A stretch of DNA of 59,071 nt from Caldithrix sp. (GTDB lineage Bacteria > KSB1 > UBA2214 > DYKH01), in assembly GCA_020722685.1 (NCBI GenBank), contig DYKH01000016.1, forward strand, positions 1 through 59,071. The letters run 5' to 3'. The notes below the pieces were generated by a model. It searched no databases. It saw only the letters and a list, made by a program, of their open reading frames with translations, and had not been told where the DNA came from. Below are positions 1 through 10,771 of this stretch, piece by piece. Numbering within the stretch: position 1 is the first letter of the stretch; each line of letters starts with the position of its first letter. The position numbers and the translations under genes are program-made.

Positions 1-252
1 ACCGAGAAGATCCCTATTTCCGTCATTATCGAGCGGCCACCCGGCCATGGAAATTACTCCTGAATGACAGCCCCCTTTCTGAATGACACACCTTGCTCGC
101 GCATTACGCCGCAACAGGTTTAGCTTTGGCTGCGGCAAATTGACGCGCTACGAATGACAAACGCTACAATGAGCACCGCTTGAAAATGATCTCTGTACTT
201 GCTGCATCAGAAGCACACGTTGTCACCCACCTGGAACATGTCTTTTCATTGG
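1..252. other. Left edge, no gene recognised
   Basis: This stretch lies downstream of the TDT-family transporter gene, which is on the minus strand. I see no convincing coding sequence. The octamer GAATGACA occurs three times (near 62, 81 and 152), which may be remnants of a degenerate repeat. The window edge prevents further interpretation. Confidence 0.4.
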
Positions 253-1464
253 TCACGGTCGCGCTAAAGAACTTACAAAGTCGCTGCGGGCAGTCCTTGC
301 TTCTTTTATCGTTCGCACCAACCCTCGCAGCATCCCGAAGAACGTCGCCAGCCAGGCTGCCAACGCAATGAAAATGAAGACCTGAGGAATGAGCTTCAAC
401 ATACCTAGACCCGTCACCTCAGCAAGCCGGAGGGTGCTGACGGTATACATACCCAGAGGGAACACGGCTCCCCAGTACAGCGGGCTGTAGCTGAGCGGAA
501 ACTTTTTATGGACGTGACGCCAGAAGCCCAGAATCACGAGCATTGGGATCCACCAAGTGGCAGTGGCCCAAAAGAAAAAGGTAAAGCCTTCTATAAATGG
601 CAGCATGCGTTCAAGGAAAGCCGCTCCGTCCGACCCGGCGATGAGGCCGGTTCCCGCCAGGGTCGAGATGGCCACCGCGCCCATATTGATCCAATACGGC
701 GGGGTTAAATCCTGCGGCAGAAACTTGAAGAACATGTAGCGATAAAAGATCAGCGAGATGATCCAGATGTAAAGCATTCCGCCGAACAGCCAGACGACAA
801 AACTCATCAACAGCATCTGTTCGCGAAACATTCCGGCATGCGCTGCCAAGAAGCTGCCCAGCACGCTCACCGCTTGTGTGGCGACCACTGCGACCAGCCA
901 GCCACCATTCAGACCTTCGGCGATGGATGGCTTGTTCTCCTTCACGGCGAGGATCGTAAAAATGGCATAAGTGAGTCCAAGCCAAAAAACCATCGTTGCC
1001 AGCCATAAGACCAGTGCAACGTGGGGTGCTCTCCCAATAATGAGGAATTGCGAGCCAAACACGCTGGTCCCAGCCACGATGGTGAAGAAACCGGGAGCCA
1101 GTTTATGGTCGGTAAGATCAATGAGCAAACGTCGCGGGAATCGAACGATGCGCCAGACCGTCAGCCCCCAAAGGATCACATAAGCGGCGGCGTTTAGCCA
1201 GAACAACGCTTTGGCAAGAAGAAAGAAGCCCTGCAGATGACAGGCCAGCGAAACGATGCCGGTGGCCATCACCAAGGCAAAATAAGCGGGGTGTAGCTCC
1301 TTGGCAGCGTGCGCAGCGACCGAGAGCAATCTGTTTGCGCCGGTGCCGGAGGGTACTCCAAAGACCTTGGCTGGTTCAGCCTCTTGAACCTGTTTACTCT
1401 TTCGCACAGCAGTAATAGATTCATCAGGTAAAATCATTCGCAAACCTCGTAATTGATCGTTCAT
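253..1464 (-). CDS. TDT/SLAC1-TehA family anion channel or transporter
   Basis: A 403-residue integral membrane protein with about ten hydrophobic segments. The conserved opening of the tellurite-resistance/dicarboxylate transporter (TDT) family, [17 protein letters not shown], begins near residue 57. This family includes bacterial TehA and the plant anion channel SLAC1, which conducts nitrate and chloride. The gene is last on the strand after narI, 134 bases downstream, in the place where many nar operons carry the nitrate/nitrite transporter narK. I infer a role in nitrate or nitrite movement, but the sequence does not prove the substrate. The first ATG (1464) has a poor ribosome site. An in-frame ATG ten codons in (1437) is preceded by GAGGT at good spacing and may be the true start. 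The N-terminal 50 residues are polar and likely cytoplasmic. Confidence 0.85.
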   Translation of the reverse strand: MNDQLRGLRMILPDESITAVRKSKQVQEAEPAKVFGVPSGTGANRLLSVAAHAAKELHPAYFALVMATGIVSLACHLQGFFLLAKALFWLNAAAYVILWGLTVWRIVRFPRRLLIDLTDHKLAPGFFTIVAGTSVFGSQFLIIGRAPHVALVLWLATMVFWLGLTYAIFTILAVKENKPSIAEGLNGGWLVAVVATQAVSVLGSFLAAHAGMFREQMLLMSFVVWLFGGMLYIWIISLIFYRYMFFKFLPQDLTPPYWINMGAVAISTLAGTGLIAGSDGAAFLERMLPFIEGFTFFFWATATWWIPMLVILGFWRHVHKKFPLSYSPLYWGAVFPLGMYTVSTLRLAEVTGLGMLKLIPQVFIFIALAAWLATFFGMLRGLVRTIKEARTARSDFVSSLARP

Positions 1465-1598
1465 CGGCTTGATCTCGCTTCTTACATGGGGAATTTCTCA
1501 ATAGCACTATTAGCCGGCTTCATGGTGCAAAGATAGCTGCAAATGGCGCCCAAATCCTCGTCACATGTCGCGCTCCTTTCTTCCAGAACCTACTGATG

Positions 1599-2282
1599 TT
1601 ATGCATTTCTAGATTGCTGTGCTCGATTCCAAATAACCACTTGCTGCGGCCGCCACAAGTAAGAGATTGGCAATGATAGTAAATGCACCAAGCGACTGAA
1701 AGGCAGAATTGCCAACAACAAGAAGGCGTTGAACATGTGAAATTTCGCCATCCATGGCAGAGGGACGAGGAAGCTTACGTCAGGGGTCAGTTTTGCCAGC
1801 GACCACAGCCAAGGAACCGCCACATTCAAGTACCAAAGCGAGCCCCACCTATATGCCGTCGCGACATAAACGCCGGAGATAGCCTGCAACAGCAGCACGA
1901 CCAGCAAGATTAGATCCATACGGGTCGTGACGACTTTGACTTTAGCATTTGCGAAACGACGGATCAGCAGCATTGCCAAGCCGATAATGGCCATAGAGCC
2001 AAGCGTGATGCCAGTTATCTCCAGCAGATAAAGTCGGAATGCTGAGCCGAGAAGAGCAGCCCATAGCTTGGGAAACAGGGCGGCCAATAGATGGGATAGC
2101 AGAATGATCAGAATGGCGTAATGGAAATGGACCGATCCCCAAAACAACAGGTTTCTTTCCAAAAACTGGGAGGAAAGGCTGCTGTAAGAAAAGCGATCCG
2201 AGAAAAAGCGATAGCTGCCCACGATGACCGCCAGGGTCACGGCTAAATAGGGAAAGACAACGAAAAGAAGCAAATTTGCCAT
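1599..2282 (-). CDS. narI: Respiratory nitrate reductase gamma subunit (NarI)
   Basis: A 227-residue membrane cytochrome b with five predicted helices, the normal length for NarI. It anchors NarGH to the inner face of the membrane and passes quinol electrons to NarH through two b haems. Histidines at 54, 64, 182 and 200 line up in order and spacing with the four haem ligands of the E. coli subunit (56, 66, 187, 205). The start has a strong ribosome site, GGAGGT, 8 bases upstream. The gene lies just after narJ in the order G-H-J-I, which supports co-transcription. Confidence 0.95.
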   Translation of the reverse strand: MANLLLFVVFPYLAVTLAVIVGSYRFFSDRFSYSSLSSQFLERNLLFWGSVHFHYAILIILLSHLLAALFPKLWAALLGSAFRLYLLEITGITLGSMAIIGLAMLLIRRFANAKVKVVTTRMDLILLVVLLLQAISGVYVATAYRWGSLWYLNVAVPWLWSLAKLTPDVSFLVPLPWMAKFHMFNAFLLLAILPFSRLVHLLSLPISYLWRPQQVVIWNRAQQSRNA

Positions 2283-2356
2283 GAATCAGACCTCCAGGGG
2301 TTAATAGTCGCAGCGAAACCTGCTGATAATTCGCAGGGCTAAATGCCAATGGGTGG

Positions 2357-2911
2357 TCACTGGTTCACCGGCGCTTGTGTCGGTTCCAGCCTCGTCGCCT
2401 TGAGCAGGCGGAAGAGCGCGTCTATGATCCGCTTGTACGGATTATCCGAGTCACCAAAACTCGAAGCCATTTTTTGCAAAGAAGGCAACAAGCCGTCTTG
2501 GATGAGGATGTCATTCAGCTCTGCATCTTTCGATCCACTCAAGAAACGAAGCATGACGGCAAGGTGGTCGGGAAGCTCATTTTCGACGGCGAAACCTTGC
2601 AGCCGGTAATACTCGTTCAATTTGGCCATAAACGCCCCCCGCTGGTAGCTTTCACCAAAGAGCTGATAGCCCACATAGGGATAACAGACCACCTGCAAAT
2701 CAAATGTGCTGGTATAGATTTCTTGCACACGAGTCATAGGCACTTGGTCAAGTAGAATGGAGAATTCCTTCAACAGGAACGCCGCCTCCTCGTTGATTTG
2801 GCCTGCATTCTCAGCACACTGTTTAGCCAGAGGAATAATATCGTGCTTGGGATACGTCAAAATGTCTGCGAAAAGCTGATACAAAGCTCGCATGGGATCA
2901 GTTGCTCTCAT
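2357..2911 (-). CDS. narJ: Nitrate reductase assembly chaperone (NarJ)
   Basis: A cytoplasmic chaperone of the TorD/NarJ family, about 184 residues, which holds NarG during molybdenum cofactor insertion and before membrane docking. The alpha-helical sequence has the family motif region around YPYVGYQLFGESYQRG (near residue 70) and a downstream ELPDHLAVMLRFL segment, both typical of NarJ. I chose the ATG at 2911 because AAAGGAGA lies directly upstream, inside the last codons of narH. Longer in-frame starts overlap narH extensively. The intergenic distance to narH is 7 bases, so translation is probably coupled. Confidence 0.93.
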   Translation of the reverse strand: MRATDPMRALYQLFADILTYPKHDIIPLAKQCAENAGQINEEAAFLLKEFSILLDQVPMTRVQEIYTSTFDLQVVCYPYVGYQLFGESYQRGAFMAKLNEYYRLQGFAVENELPDHLAVMLRFLSGSKDAELNDILIQDGLLPSLQKMASSFGDSDNPYKRIIDALFRLLKATRLEPTQAPVNQ

Positions 2912-2918
2912 ACTTGAG

Positions 2919-4406
2919 TCACCATCTCCTTTCGGCCGGTCGGCGGAATCCGGCGCCGGCTTTGGCTTTATGCGTAAACGGATCTTCCACAGATTCGATG
3001 GCCGCCTCGCGCGCCAAGGGTGGAACAACAAATCGCTCCTCAAAGGTGGGCAGCGAGGTGAGGCGATAGATCGCCTCGCATTCCTCCGGAGTGGTCTGTC
3101 CCGCGGCCAGCGCCTGAAGGACTTGCTCTTGCGGAATATCGCCGACGGTTTCCGCTCGTTTGTAGATTCTAACGGCGATCAATTTTTTGTAGACGGCGGT
3201 AATAACCCCCGTATTGCCGGCGGCAAAGAGGCCGGCCATAAAATGTATCGGCATGCGGGCGCTTTCCAGCGAAGTGAAAAAATCGCCGGCCGATTCGTAG
3301 GTACCGTTGTTGGTCGAAGCCATCACGGGCAGCAGGGGCGGAATATAGAAAAGCATCGGCAGGGTGCGAAACTCCGGGTGCAGCGGCAGGGCCAGCTTCC
3401 ATTCCTTGACAAATTTGTAGACCGGCGATTTTTGCGCTGCCTCGATCATAGCCTCCGAAAGGCCGCTTTCTTGTGCATAAGCTATTACGCTGGGACTAAA
3501 AGGATCCAAGATAATATCTCGCCCGGCCTGCACCAATTGGCTGTCCGGCCTGTTGGCGGCAGCCTCTATCCAATCGGCATCGTAGAGTAATACTCCGAGA
3601 TAGCGAATCCGACCCACGCACGAATGAAAGCACGCCGGAGCCTGCCCGGATTCCAGACGAGGATAGCAGAGAATACATTTTTCCGACTTGCCGGTCGTCC
3701 AGTTATAGTACACTTTTTTGTACGGACAGCCGGAAATGCACATGCGCCAGCCGCGGCATTGGTCTTGATTGACCAATACAATCCCGTCTTCACCGCGTTT
3801 ATAAATGGCGCCCGCCGGACAAGCGGCAACGCAGCCGGCATTCAGACAGTGGTTGCAGATGCGCGGCAAATAGAAATACACCATGCGCTGGAGTTCGAAG
3901 AGCTGTTGGCGTTCTTCCTCGGTCATGTTCTTCAAATTCGGGTCATTGGCAGCGTAAATGGGCGAGCCGCTCAAGTCATCGTCCCAATTGGGGCCGGCCT
4001 CAATGTCCATAGGCTTACCGGTAATCATGGAAACGGGCTTGGCAGTAGGCTGATCCTCTCCTTCCGGTGCAGTGAACAAATCCTCGTACTGGTAAGTGAA
4101 GGGCTCATAATAGTCATCGAGCGAGGGCAGGTAAGGGTTGAAAAAGATGTTGGCCAAACCACCCAATTTGCCATGCAGCTTTAAGCGCAATTCTCCATTG
4201 CGTTTCTCCCAACCGCCTTTGTACTTCTCCTGATCCTCCCATAGGGTAGGAAAACCTGTTCCGGGTTTGGTCTCCACGTTGTTCCACCACATGTATTCGG
4301 TGCCTTTGCGATCGGTCCAGATGTTCTTGCAGGCGACACTACAGGTATGGCAGCCGATACACTTGTCCAAATGAAAGACCATGGCAACTTGGGCGCGTAC
4401 ATTCAT
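2919..4406 (-). CDS. narH: Respiratory nitrate reductase beta subunit (NarH)
   Basis: The iron-sulfur subunit that carries electrons from NarI haems to NarG. It is about 495 residues. Cysteine groups are visible at the N-terminus (CIGCHTCSVAC), in the middle (CNHCLNAGCVAACP) and in CRGWRMCISGCPYKK, where a tryptophan replaces a cysteine as in the trinuclear cluster of known NarH proteins. A further group starts at CILCYPR. The ATG at 4406 is preferred over one three codons earlier because AAAGG is then about 8 bases upstream rather than touching the start. There is no signal peptide, in keeping with a cytoplasmic-face enzyme. Confidence 0.96.
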   Translation of the reverse strand: MNVRAQVAMVFHLDKCIGCHTCSVACKNIWTDRKGTEYMWWNNVETKPGTGFPTLWEDQEKYKGGWEKRNGELRLKLHGKLGGLANIFFNPYLPSLDDYYEPFTYQYEDLFTAPEGEDQPTAKPVSMITGKPMDIEAGPNWDDDLSGSPIYAANDPNLKNMTEEERQQLFELQRMVYFYLPRICNHCLNAGCVAACPAGAIYKRGEDGIVLVNQDQCRGWRMCISGCPYKKVYYNWTTGKSEKCILCYPRLESGQAPACFHSCVGRIRYLGVLLYDADWIEAAANRPDSQLVQAGRDIILDPFSPSVIAYAQESGLSEAMIEAAQKSPVYKFVKEWKLALPLHPEFRTLPMLFYIPPLLPVMASTNNGTYESAGDFFTSLESARMPIHFMAGLFAAGNTGVITAVYKKLIAVRIYKRAETVGDIPQEQVLQALAAGQTTPEECEAIYRLTSLPTFEERFVVPPLAREAAIESVEDPFTHKAKAGAGFRRPAERRW

Positions 4407-4440
4407 TTTGCACATCCTTTATTGAGTAAAAAATCCATCT

Positions 4441-7400
4441 TTACCAGACCACTTGACTGACATGTTTTCGCACCAAAACATGTGTATCCCTGTTGACTCC
4501 GGTGGGTCCCCAGTAATTGAAGGCGTAGGTGAATTGGCCGTACCCGCCCATCATCAGCACCGGTTTTAGCCGCGTGCGGGTCAAGCTATTATGCCCGCCG
4601 GCGCGCCTACCTCCGCGCTGGGCTGATGTTTTGGGCACCGAGATCGTTCTCTCCGGCGAATGGTAATAGATACACAGTCCTCGCGGGACGCGCGCACTGA
4701 TCACCGCGCGCGTCACCACCACACCGTTATCGTTCAGCACCTCCACCCAGTCGTTATCACGCACCTCGATCTCCGCTGCATCTTTATCATTCATCCACAG
4801 CGGATCGATGCCGCGCGAAAGCGTGAGCATGCGATGGTTATCAGCGTAGGTGGAATGAATGTGCCATTTACCGTGCGGAGTCAGGTAATTGAGGGTAATG
4901 GATTTTGTTAATGGGGCGCTCTTGTCGAGATCGCCAAAAGCGTAGGCATCGGGCTTGGGTTTGTAGGTGGGCAAGTGTTCGCCGTAATCCAGATACCCTT
5001 CATGATCCAGATAGAAATGCTGCCGTCCGGTGAGCGTTCGCCAAGGAACCAAACGCTCTATGTTCAGGCAAAAGGCCGAATAAGCCCGGCCATTGTTAAT
5101 AATGCCGGACCAACAGGGACTGGTGAGCAATCGGCGGGGCTGTTGGGTCAGATCCTTGAACGTAGTGCGAACGCTTCGCGCTGCCTCCGCCAGGTCGGCC
5201 AATGCCAAGCCCACTTTTTCTTCTTCCTTTTTGAAAGCGCGGTAAGCCACCTCGCCGTTGGTTTCCGGGGCTAAATGAAGAATGACGTTAGCGGCTTGGA
5301 CGGCATCTGCCAAAGACGGGTATTCCTGCTGTTGCCATTTAATCGTCGGCCGGGTTCGGATCAATTCGTCATACAGGTCATCGATCGGCCAGTTGAGCCC
5401 GTGGGCGCCAATGCCGTCACGCTTGGCAAGGGGACCAAAAGAAATGAAGCGATTATATAGATTGGCGTAGTCCCGTTCGACCACCACAAAATTGGGCATG
5501 GTTTTTCCCGGAACTGGATCGCATTCTCCTTTGGCCCAGTCTTTTATCTCCGGTTGAGCTAATTCTGCCGGCGTATCGTGCATGAGCGGCACTGCCACGA
5601 CATCCTTCCTTGGGTTAGGCAGATGCACTTTAGCCAACTCACTTACTTTTTCGGCAATGGCTTTAAAGATGTCCCAGTCGCTTTTCGATTCCCAGCAGGG
5701 CGGCACCGCCGCGGTTAACGGATGGATGTAGGAATGCATATCCGTGGTGTTGAGGTCATTTTTTTCATACCAGGTCGCCGTCGGCAAGATGATGTCCGAG
5801 TAAAGGGCTGAGGTATCCATGCGAAAGTTGATATCCACTACCAAATCCAGCTTGCCTTGCGGGCTTTGCTCCCGCCAAACCACTTCATTCACCGAGCTGG
5901 ATGGTTGTTCCTCGGCAATGGCATTGGTGTGCGTTCCCAGATAATGCTTGAGAAAGAATTCGTGGCCCTTGGCGCTGGACATCAAGGCATTGCCCCGCCA
6001 GATGAACCATAGGCGCGGCCAGTTTTCCGGCGCATCCGGGTCCGCGATGGAAAATTGCAGTTTCCCCTCTCTAAGCTGCTTTGCGATCCATTGCGCAATT
6101 TCGGCATTCGTTTTCGCCCCGGACTTTTCCGCCTCTTGAGCCACCTCCAGGGGATTACGGTTGAACTGTGGAAAGAAGGGTAACCAGCCCATGCGCACCG
6201 CCTTGGCCTGCAAATCCATGGTATGCCCGCGCGGTATTTTGTCACTGGCGAAAGGCTGATATTCGCTGTAATTCTTCTCGTAGCGCCACTGATCGCTGTG
6301 GACGTAGTGGAATGAAGGGGTATTTTGTAGTCTCGGCGGCTTACCCCAATCCAAGGCGAAAGCCAGGGTGGCCCAAGGCGCTACCGGCGCCAGCTTTTCT
6401 TGGCCGACGTAGTGATTGAGCCCGCCGCCGTTGCGACCGATGCAGCCGCACAGCATCAAGCCAACGATCCCGGCGCGATAGATCAGGTTGTTGTGGTACC
6501 AGTGATTGATTCCCGCGCCGATGATAATCGTACATTGGCCTTGGGTCCTTTCCGCCGTCTGCGCCCATTCGCGGGCAAATTGCACGACCGTCTTGCGATC
6601 GATGCCGGTGAATTTTTCTTGCCAGGCCGGGGTATAAGAGGCTTCGCTATCGTCATAGTCCGGCGGGTAATCTCCTGCCAACCCGCGGGCCACGCCAAAC
6701 TGCGCCATTAAGAGATCAAATATCGTTGCCACAGCTACCGTGCCGCTGCGGGTCTTGAGATATTTGACCGGTACACCGCGCTTGAATATTTTCTCACCGG
6801 CAAATTCCACAAAATCTACCAGCAGCACCTCATCGGTTTCCTCCAGAAAACTCAAGACCGGATCAATGTCAGCGCCATCGAGACCGTCTTTCATTTGCAG
6901 ATTCCACTCGCCTTTTTGTTGTTGCCAGCGATAGCCGATGCTCCCTTTCGGCATGCGAGGTTGGCCGCTATTTCGGTCATAGACGAGGAATTTCCAGTCG
7001 CTATTCTCCACCTCCTCATAAGGTGTCAAGAGGCTTGCCCGCAACAGCCGATCTGGAAGGTAGGCGTCGCCTTCTTGGCGCAAGGCCACTAAGAAAGGGG
7101 CATCGGTGTACTTCTTAAGGTAATCAATAAAGTATGGGGTCCGGCGTTGATGATGAAATTCTTGCAAGATGACGTGGTTGACGGCCAGCCAAAAAGCACC
7201 GTCTTGACCGGCGTTGGCTGGAATCCACCAATCCGCGTACTTGGAAACCTGGCTAAAATCCGGCGAGAGAACCACCAACTTGGCGCCGCTGTGGCGAGCT
7301 TCGGCCACAAAATGCACGTCCGGCGTGCGGGTCATGCTCAAGTTGGCTCCCATGACGGCGATGTATTTACTGTTGTACCAATCCGCGCTTTCTGCCACAT

Positions 7401-8058
7401 CGGTTTGTTCGCCCCAGATTTCCGGCGAGGCCGGTGGAAGATCGCTATACCAATCATAGAAGCTGAGATTCACGCCACCTAAGAGCTGTAGGAACCTTGA
7501 GCCGCCGGCATAGCTCAGCATGGACATGGCCGGAATGGGAGAAAAACCAATCACCCGGTCAGGGCCGTATTTTTTTATGGTATGAATGGTCGAAGCGGCA
7601 ATGATTTCCAGCACCTCATCCCAGGCAGCGCGACGAAAACCGCCTTTGCCGCGGGCTTTCTGATATCGATGGCGATTCACGCTGTTCTCCACAACTGCGG
7701 CCCAAGCGTCCACCGGGTCAGGATGCTTAGCTTTGGCTTCGCGCCATAAATCCATCAGAGCGCCGCGCAGGTATGGGTATTTCACCCGAATGGGACTGTA
7801 AATGTACCAGGAGAAGGAAATGCCGCGCTGGCAGCCGCGAGGCTCATAGGGCGGCAAACCGGCTTCGAGCTGCGGATAATCGGTTTGCTGCATTTCCCAG
7901 GTAATGATGCCATCCTTGACGTACACTTGCCAGGAACAGCCGCCGGTACAATTGACGCCATGAGTACTACGCACCACCTTGTCGGATTGCCAGCGGTTAC
8001 GATAAAACTCTTCCCATTGCCGGGTCTTGGGGTCCACAAGGTCACGAATCCAGCTCAT
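4441..8058 (-). CDS. narG: Respiratory nitrate reductase alpha subunit (NarG)
   Basis: A 1205-residue molybdenum bis-MGD catalytic subunit reducing nitrate to nitrite, within the usual 1200-1250 length. Near the N-terminus, His33, Cys37, Cys41 and Cys76 form the HxxxCxxxC...C signature of the FS0 cluster. Asp206, in the stretch [10 protein letters not shown], corresponds to the aspartate (222 in E. coli) that coordinates molybdenum. No twin-arginine export signal is present, so the active site should face the cytoplasm. The ATG overlaps the stop codon of the upstream cytochrome gene by four bases (ATGA), which implies translational coupling and a shared transcript. Confidence 0.97.
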   Translation of the reverse strand: MSWIRDLVDPKTRQWEEFYRNRWQSDKVVRSTHGVNCTGGCSWQVYVKDGIITWEMQQTDYPQLEAGLPPYEPRGCQRGISFSWYIYSPIRVKYPYLRGALMDLWREAKAKHPDPVDAWAAVVENSVNRHRYQKARGKGGFRRAAWDEVLEIIAASTIHTIKKYGPDRVIGFSPIPAMSMLSYAGGSRFLQLLGGVNLSFYDWYSDLPPASPEIWGEQTDVAESADWYNSKYIAVMGANLSMTRTPDVHFVAEARHSGAKLVVLSPDFSQVSKYADWWIPANAGQDGAFWLAVNHVILQEFHHQRRTPYFIDYLKKYTDAPFLVALRQEGDAYLPDRLLRASLLTPYEEVENSDWKFLVYDRNSGQPRMPKGSIGYRWQQQKGEWNLQMKDGLDGADIDPVLSFLEETDEVLLVDFVEFAGEKIFKRGVPVKYLKTRSGTVAVATIFDLLMAQFGVARGLAGDYPPDYDDSEASYTPAWQEKFTGIDRKTVVQFAREWAQTAERTQGQCTIIIGAGINHWYHNNLIYRAGIVGLMLCGCIGRNGGGLNHYVGQEKLAPVAPWATLAFALDWGKPPRLQNTPSFHYVHSDQWRYEKNYSEYQPFASDKIPRGHTMDLQAKAVRMGWLPFFPQFNRNPLEVAQEAEKSGAKTNAEIAQWIAKQLREGKLQFSIADPDAPENWPRLWFIWRGNALMSSAKGHEFFLKHYLGTHTNAIAEEQPSSSVNEVVWREQSPQGKLDLVVDINFRMDTSALYSDIILPTATWYEKNDLNTTDMHSYIHPLTAAVPPCWESKSDWDIFKAIAEKVSELAKVHLPNPRKDVVAVPLMHDTPAELAQPEIKDWAKGECDPVPGKTMPNFVVVERDYANLYNRFISFGPLAKRDGIGAHGLNWPIDDLYDELIRTRPTIKWQQQEYPSLADAVQAANVILHLAPETNGEVAYRAFKKEEEKVGLALADLAEAARSVRTTFKDLTQQPRRLLTSPCWSGIINNGRAYSAFCLNIERLVPWRTLTGRQHFYLDHEGYLDYGEHLPTYKPKPDAYAFGDLDKSAPLTKSITLNYLTPHGKWHIHSTYADNHRMLTLSRGIDPLWMNDKDAAEIEVRDNDWVEVLNDNGVVVTRAVISARVPRGLCIYYHSPERTISVPKTSAQRGGRRAGGHNSLTRTRLKPVLMMGGYGQFTYAFNYWGPTGVNRDTHVLVRKHVSQVVW

Positions 8059-9008
8059 CCGTTAAGCTCCTCCATTCTCTGTGTTCGGGCTTGGCTTAAT
8101 AATGACTTTCTCACTTCCGACAACCGTTTGCGCCATACCACCGGAGCGATAAAAAGCATCAATAGGAATCCTGTTGCCGAAAGCAATGCTATTTCCATGG
8201 TAAATTTCCTTGGTGTTTTATTAGCAGCGAGCTGGAAGAAAGCGTTCAACTGAGCCTGCTCTTCCGTTGTGAGAGGCTTTTGCTGGTAGATCGGCTGCAT
8301 GGTAGGAAACGGCAGCGAGGCGAGTATCGAGGCCATGCCGTCTTGGCCAAATTTGGCAAAAGAACGGGTCAAGTCTAAGCCCAGGCTCCCGCCTCCTAAT
8401 AGCCGGACTCCGCGGACGTCGTGGCAGGCCAGGCAAGGCGGGCCGCCGTTTTGCAGCCGCACGGCACCGGTGAACAAGTCCTTTCCACGCTGGGGATCGC
8501 CTGGAGGGACTTTTGCAGCAGCCGTGGTATCTTGTTGGGCTGAGCCGCTTGGCGCCTGTGCAGCCTCGGATACCTGCAAACCCGTTTCCGGGCTTGGGGC
8601 CGTCCCGTTCTGCTGTACCAGATAGGCAAGCACGGCCTTCACTTGCAGCGCCGACAATCCCTGCACCGGCATCGGAATATTGTTGTATTTGGCCAATAGT
8701 CGTTTTGCGATGGAATCGCCCTCGGCGATCATGCGATCCGGCTGCTGGATAAACCGGGCAAGCCAATCACCATCCCGCCGCAAAGTGACCCCTTGCAAAT
8801 CGGGACCCACCAAATCGCCGCCACCAATGGTATGGCAGGCGCTGCAATTTTGTTTGAAAAGAGCTTCTCCGGAGTCGGCGGATTGGGAAAAAGCGTCCGT
8901 CCAACAAAGAACAAAGCCTCCAGCGAACAGAAGCACCGACAGCAGCTTGTTGAACGATTTGATTGAAGCCAAGATTGTAATAGACGCAAGAATTTTGACA
9001 GCTTGCAT
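8055..9008 (-). CDS. Membrane-anchored diheme cytochrome c, NarC-like, of the nar operon
   Basis: A 317-residue protein with an N-terminal signal or anchor (residues 18-42), two class I cytochrome c domains with haem motifs CSACH (55-59) and CLACH (192-196), a Pro/Ala/Gln-rich linker between them, and a single C-terminal membrane helix (about 272-292) followed by a charged tail. It is first in the operon and overlaps narG by four bases. The arrangement resembles the Thermus nar operon, where a diheme cytochrome NarC precedes narGHJI. I infer an electron-transfer or assembly role for the nitrate reductase. Met113 and Met237 are candidate sixth ligands. A ribosome site AGGAAAG precedes the start. 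Confidence 0.85.
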   Translation of the reverse strand: MQAVKILASITILASIKSFNKLLSVLLFAGGFVLCWTDAFSQSADSGEALFKQNCSACHTIGGGDLVGPDLQGVTLRRDGDWLARFIQQPDRMIAEGDSIAKRLLAKYNNIPMPVQGLSALQVKAVLAYLVQQNGTAPSPETGLQVSEAAQAPSGSAQQDTTAAAKVPPGDPQRGKDLFTGAVRLQNGGPPCLACHDVRGVRLLGGGSLGLDLTRSFAKFGQDGMASILASLPFPTMQPIYQQKPLTTEEQAQLNAFFQLAANKTPRKFTMEIALLSATGFLLMLFIAPVVWRKRLSEVRKSLLSQARTQRMEELNG

Positions 9009-9262
9009 AGGTTGACTTTCCTAAGAATTGTTCAGTAAACCCTCAAATTGCAGCAATCATTTAGACTGGGCGATCCTGCCTTTTATCATCGGAGATTTAA
9101 GGTTCGGACGCAAGACACCCCCTCAACGTGACCAGATGCCATGCAGAAGGAGGGAAGGAATCTGCATCAGCTCCGAGCTTTGAAAGATAGTTCGCTGCTC
9201 CGATCGGGCAAGAAATATCTCCGGCCAATGTAGGTAGGAGACTTGCTTCAACTGAAGCATCT

Positions 9263-9979
9263 CTAAAGGCCGACGCCCAAGAGCATGCGGATTTGGAACT
9301 CAGGCTTTCCCCCTTCGATTTTCCCCATTTTGAAAGCCGAGCCTAACGCGACCCACAAGCCTTCTCGGCCGTGGGAAATCACCGGGCCGAGGTAGTGCCC
9401 GTGTTCGCTTCCCTTTGCTTCCAAACCCACTCGCAGCATCCGGCTGATTTCGTAGCTCGACCCAATCGCATATTCAGGGACCAATTCCCATTCGCGCTTC
9501 TTTTCCAGGTCGAAGATGGGATTCAGGGCAATGTTGAAACTCCCCATGTCTCTTGCCAAGATCAACTTAAATTCGACGGCGTGCGAGGAGAAATCGGATA
9601 CTCCGATGTACTCCAGATAGATGAGCGGATCGAGCACGGATTTCCCTTTGGTTCCCAGTTTGTACCTCGATCTCAACTTGAAGCCCTCGTATTCGAGTGA
9701 CTGGCCGGGCTTTTGACTAAAGACCTGATAGATTCCGAAATCGTATCGCTCGGTCATGCCCACTTCCAGCTCGATCTGATGCTCGGCGGTCATCGTGCCT
9801 TTTACATGTCCCATATCCGGCGTGGAGAGAGTATAGTAGTCCTCAACTTCTCCGCTTCCTCTCTCCAGGGTCTTATATCCATAGGTCCAAACATAAAAAC
9901 GCTGATCTGCAAAGACCGCGTCAGCAAGCCAAAAGCTTGCAACCAAAGCGAGCGACATTGCATAACATCTGTTTCTCAT
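9263..9979 (-). CDS. Putative outer-membrane beta-barrel protein
   Basis: A 238-residue protein with a clear signal peptide (residues 1-24, ending VFA-D). It has alternating hydrophobic/polar segments rich in Tyr, Gly and Glu (for example YDFGIYQVF and LRVGLEAKG) and ends in a beta-strand finishing LLGVGL. This pattern suggests a small outer-membrane barrel. I cannot assign a family with confidence. It sits on the same strand between norB and the nar cytochrome gene, with about 250 bases before the latter, so it may be independently transcribed. A role in nitrate or nitrite passage is possible but is only inferred from its place. Confidence 0.6.
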   Translation of the reverse strand: MRNRCYAMSLALVASFWLADAVFADQRFYVWTYGYKTLERGSGEVEDYYTLSTPDMGHVKGTMTAEHQIELEVGMTERYDFGIYQVFSQKPGQSLEYEGFKLRSRYKLGTKGKSVLDPLIYLEYIGVSDFSSHAVEFKLILARDMGSFNIALNPIFDLEKKREWELVPEYAIGSSYEISRMLRVGLEAKGSEHGHYLGPVISHGREGLWVALGSAFKMGKIEGGKPEFQIRMLLGVGL

Positions 9980-10771
9980 CTGTGTCCCTATGTGTTGAGT
10001 GATTGCTTTGTCACCATGAGGGGATTTAGATTGGCATTATCGTTAAGGGTGATGGAAATGTTTCTTGTTTTTTGCCGCCTACGGGCCAAGTCCACATGGT
10101 AAGACAGCGCTGGAGTCCATACGAATTGCAAGCGAATCTGCCACCGGCGGATTCAGTGGCGAGGAGGCAAAGCCACCCCCCTACAGGCTGACAAGAGCCA
10201 GAGAAATAAAGGAGTGGGAGCCATGTCATACACTAGCTTTTGCCTCACTACCGGACACTTTCCAAAAACCACTGAGCTACACGGAGCGTCACGGATTTTG
10301 TAGGACCCTTTATCGCAATTGACGACTAGACGCTTTTAGTGGCCACACACTTACGCGGTTCTGAGCGGCCGTCTAAAATTCCATATCCGAACCATCCTCC
10401 AAATTGGTCAATATAGTTCTGTCGCCTTCGGGGAATTGCACGATCAATCCCAATCAACATCAAGAATCCGTGTTATTCCGTGATGATCCGTGGTTGGTTC
10501 AAAAGTGTCCGGTAGCAAGGCTTTTACTTCGATGCCCCTGCTTCACGGTCTCTATTGCCTGAATTGTGCCTTAACTCCTCCCTTGCTTTTTCCTCGTCCT
10601 GAAAGTGAATTCTCAAGCCCAAAACGCAAGCAAGCCTCCTGAAGGCGACCGCCACCTCTTCGGCGCCGAGTCACCTTCAGTTGACTTTGGTTCTAAGCCA
10701 GCGATTTGAACCGCCTCAGCAGAAAGGGGTATTCTCTCCATGCCTGACCGAATGCCGGTTACACCCGGCGG
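9980..10771. other. Gene-poor interval between outer-membrane gene and ECF fragment
   Basis: About 790 bases without a convincing gene. The stretch holds an inverted pair of CTACCGGACACTTT (listed separately) with degenerate 'acggat' motifs inside the right end, and a short dyad GCCAC...GTGGC near 10138-10166. The base composition and the absence of open frames on both strands suggest decayed DNA. Confidence 0.5.
10248..10515. repeat. Inverted repeat pair CTACCGGACACTTT bounding about 270 bp
   Basis: CTACCGGACACTTT at about 10248-10261 is found again as its reverse complement, AAAGTGTCCGGTAG, at about 10502-10515. The right end also contains tandem variants of 'acggat.acacgga' on the minus strand. 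The enclosed segment has no transposase, so this could be a non-autonomous element or a chance pair of decayed ends. Confidence 0.4.

Noticed and set aside
2892..3590. A 232-codon plus-strand frame opposite narH
   Set aside because: It is antisense to a fully recognisable Fe-S subunit gene with intact cysteine motifs, so it is a shadow.
9244..9259. TGCTTCA-GT-TGAAGCA dyad as a terminator of the outer-membrane gene
   Set aside because: A perfect 7-bp dyad, but with only a two-base centre and no T-run, so it is too weak to call.
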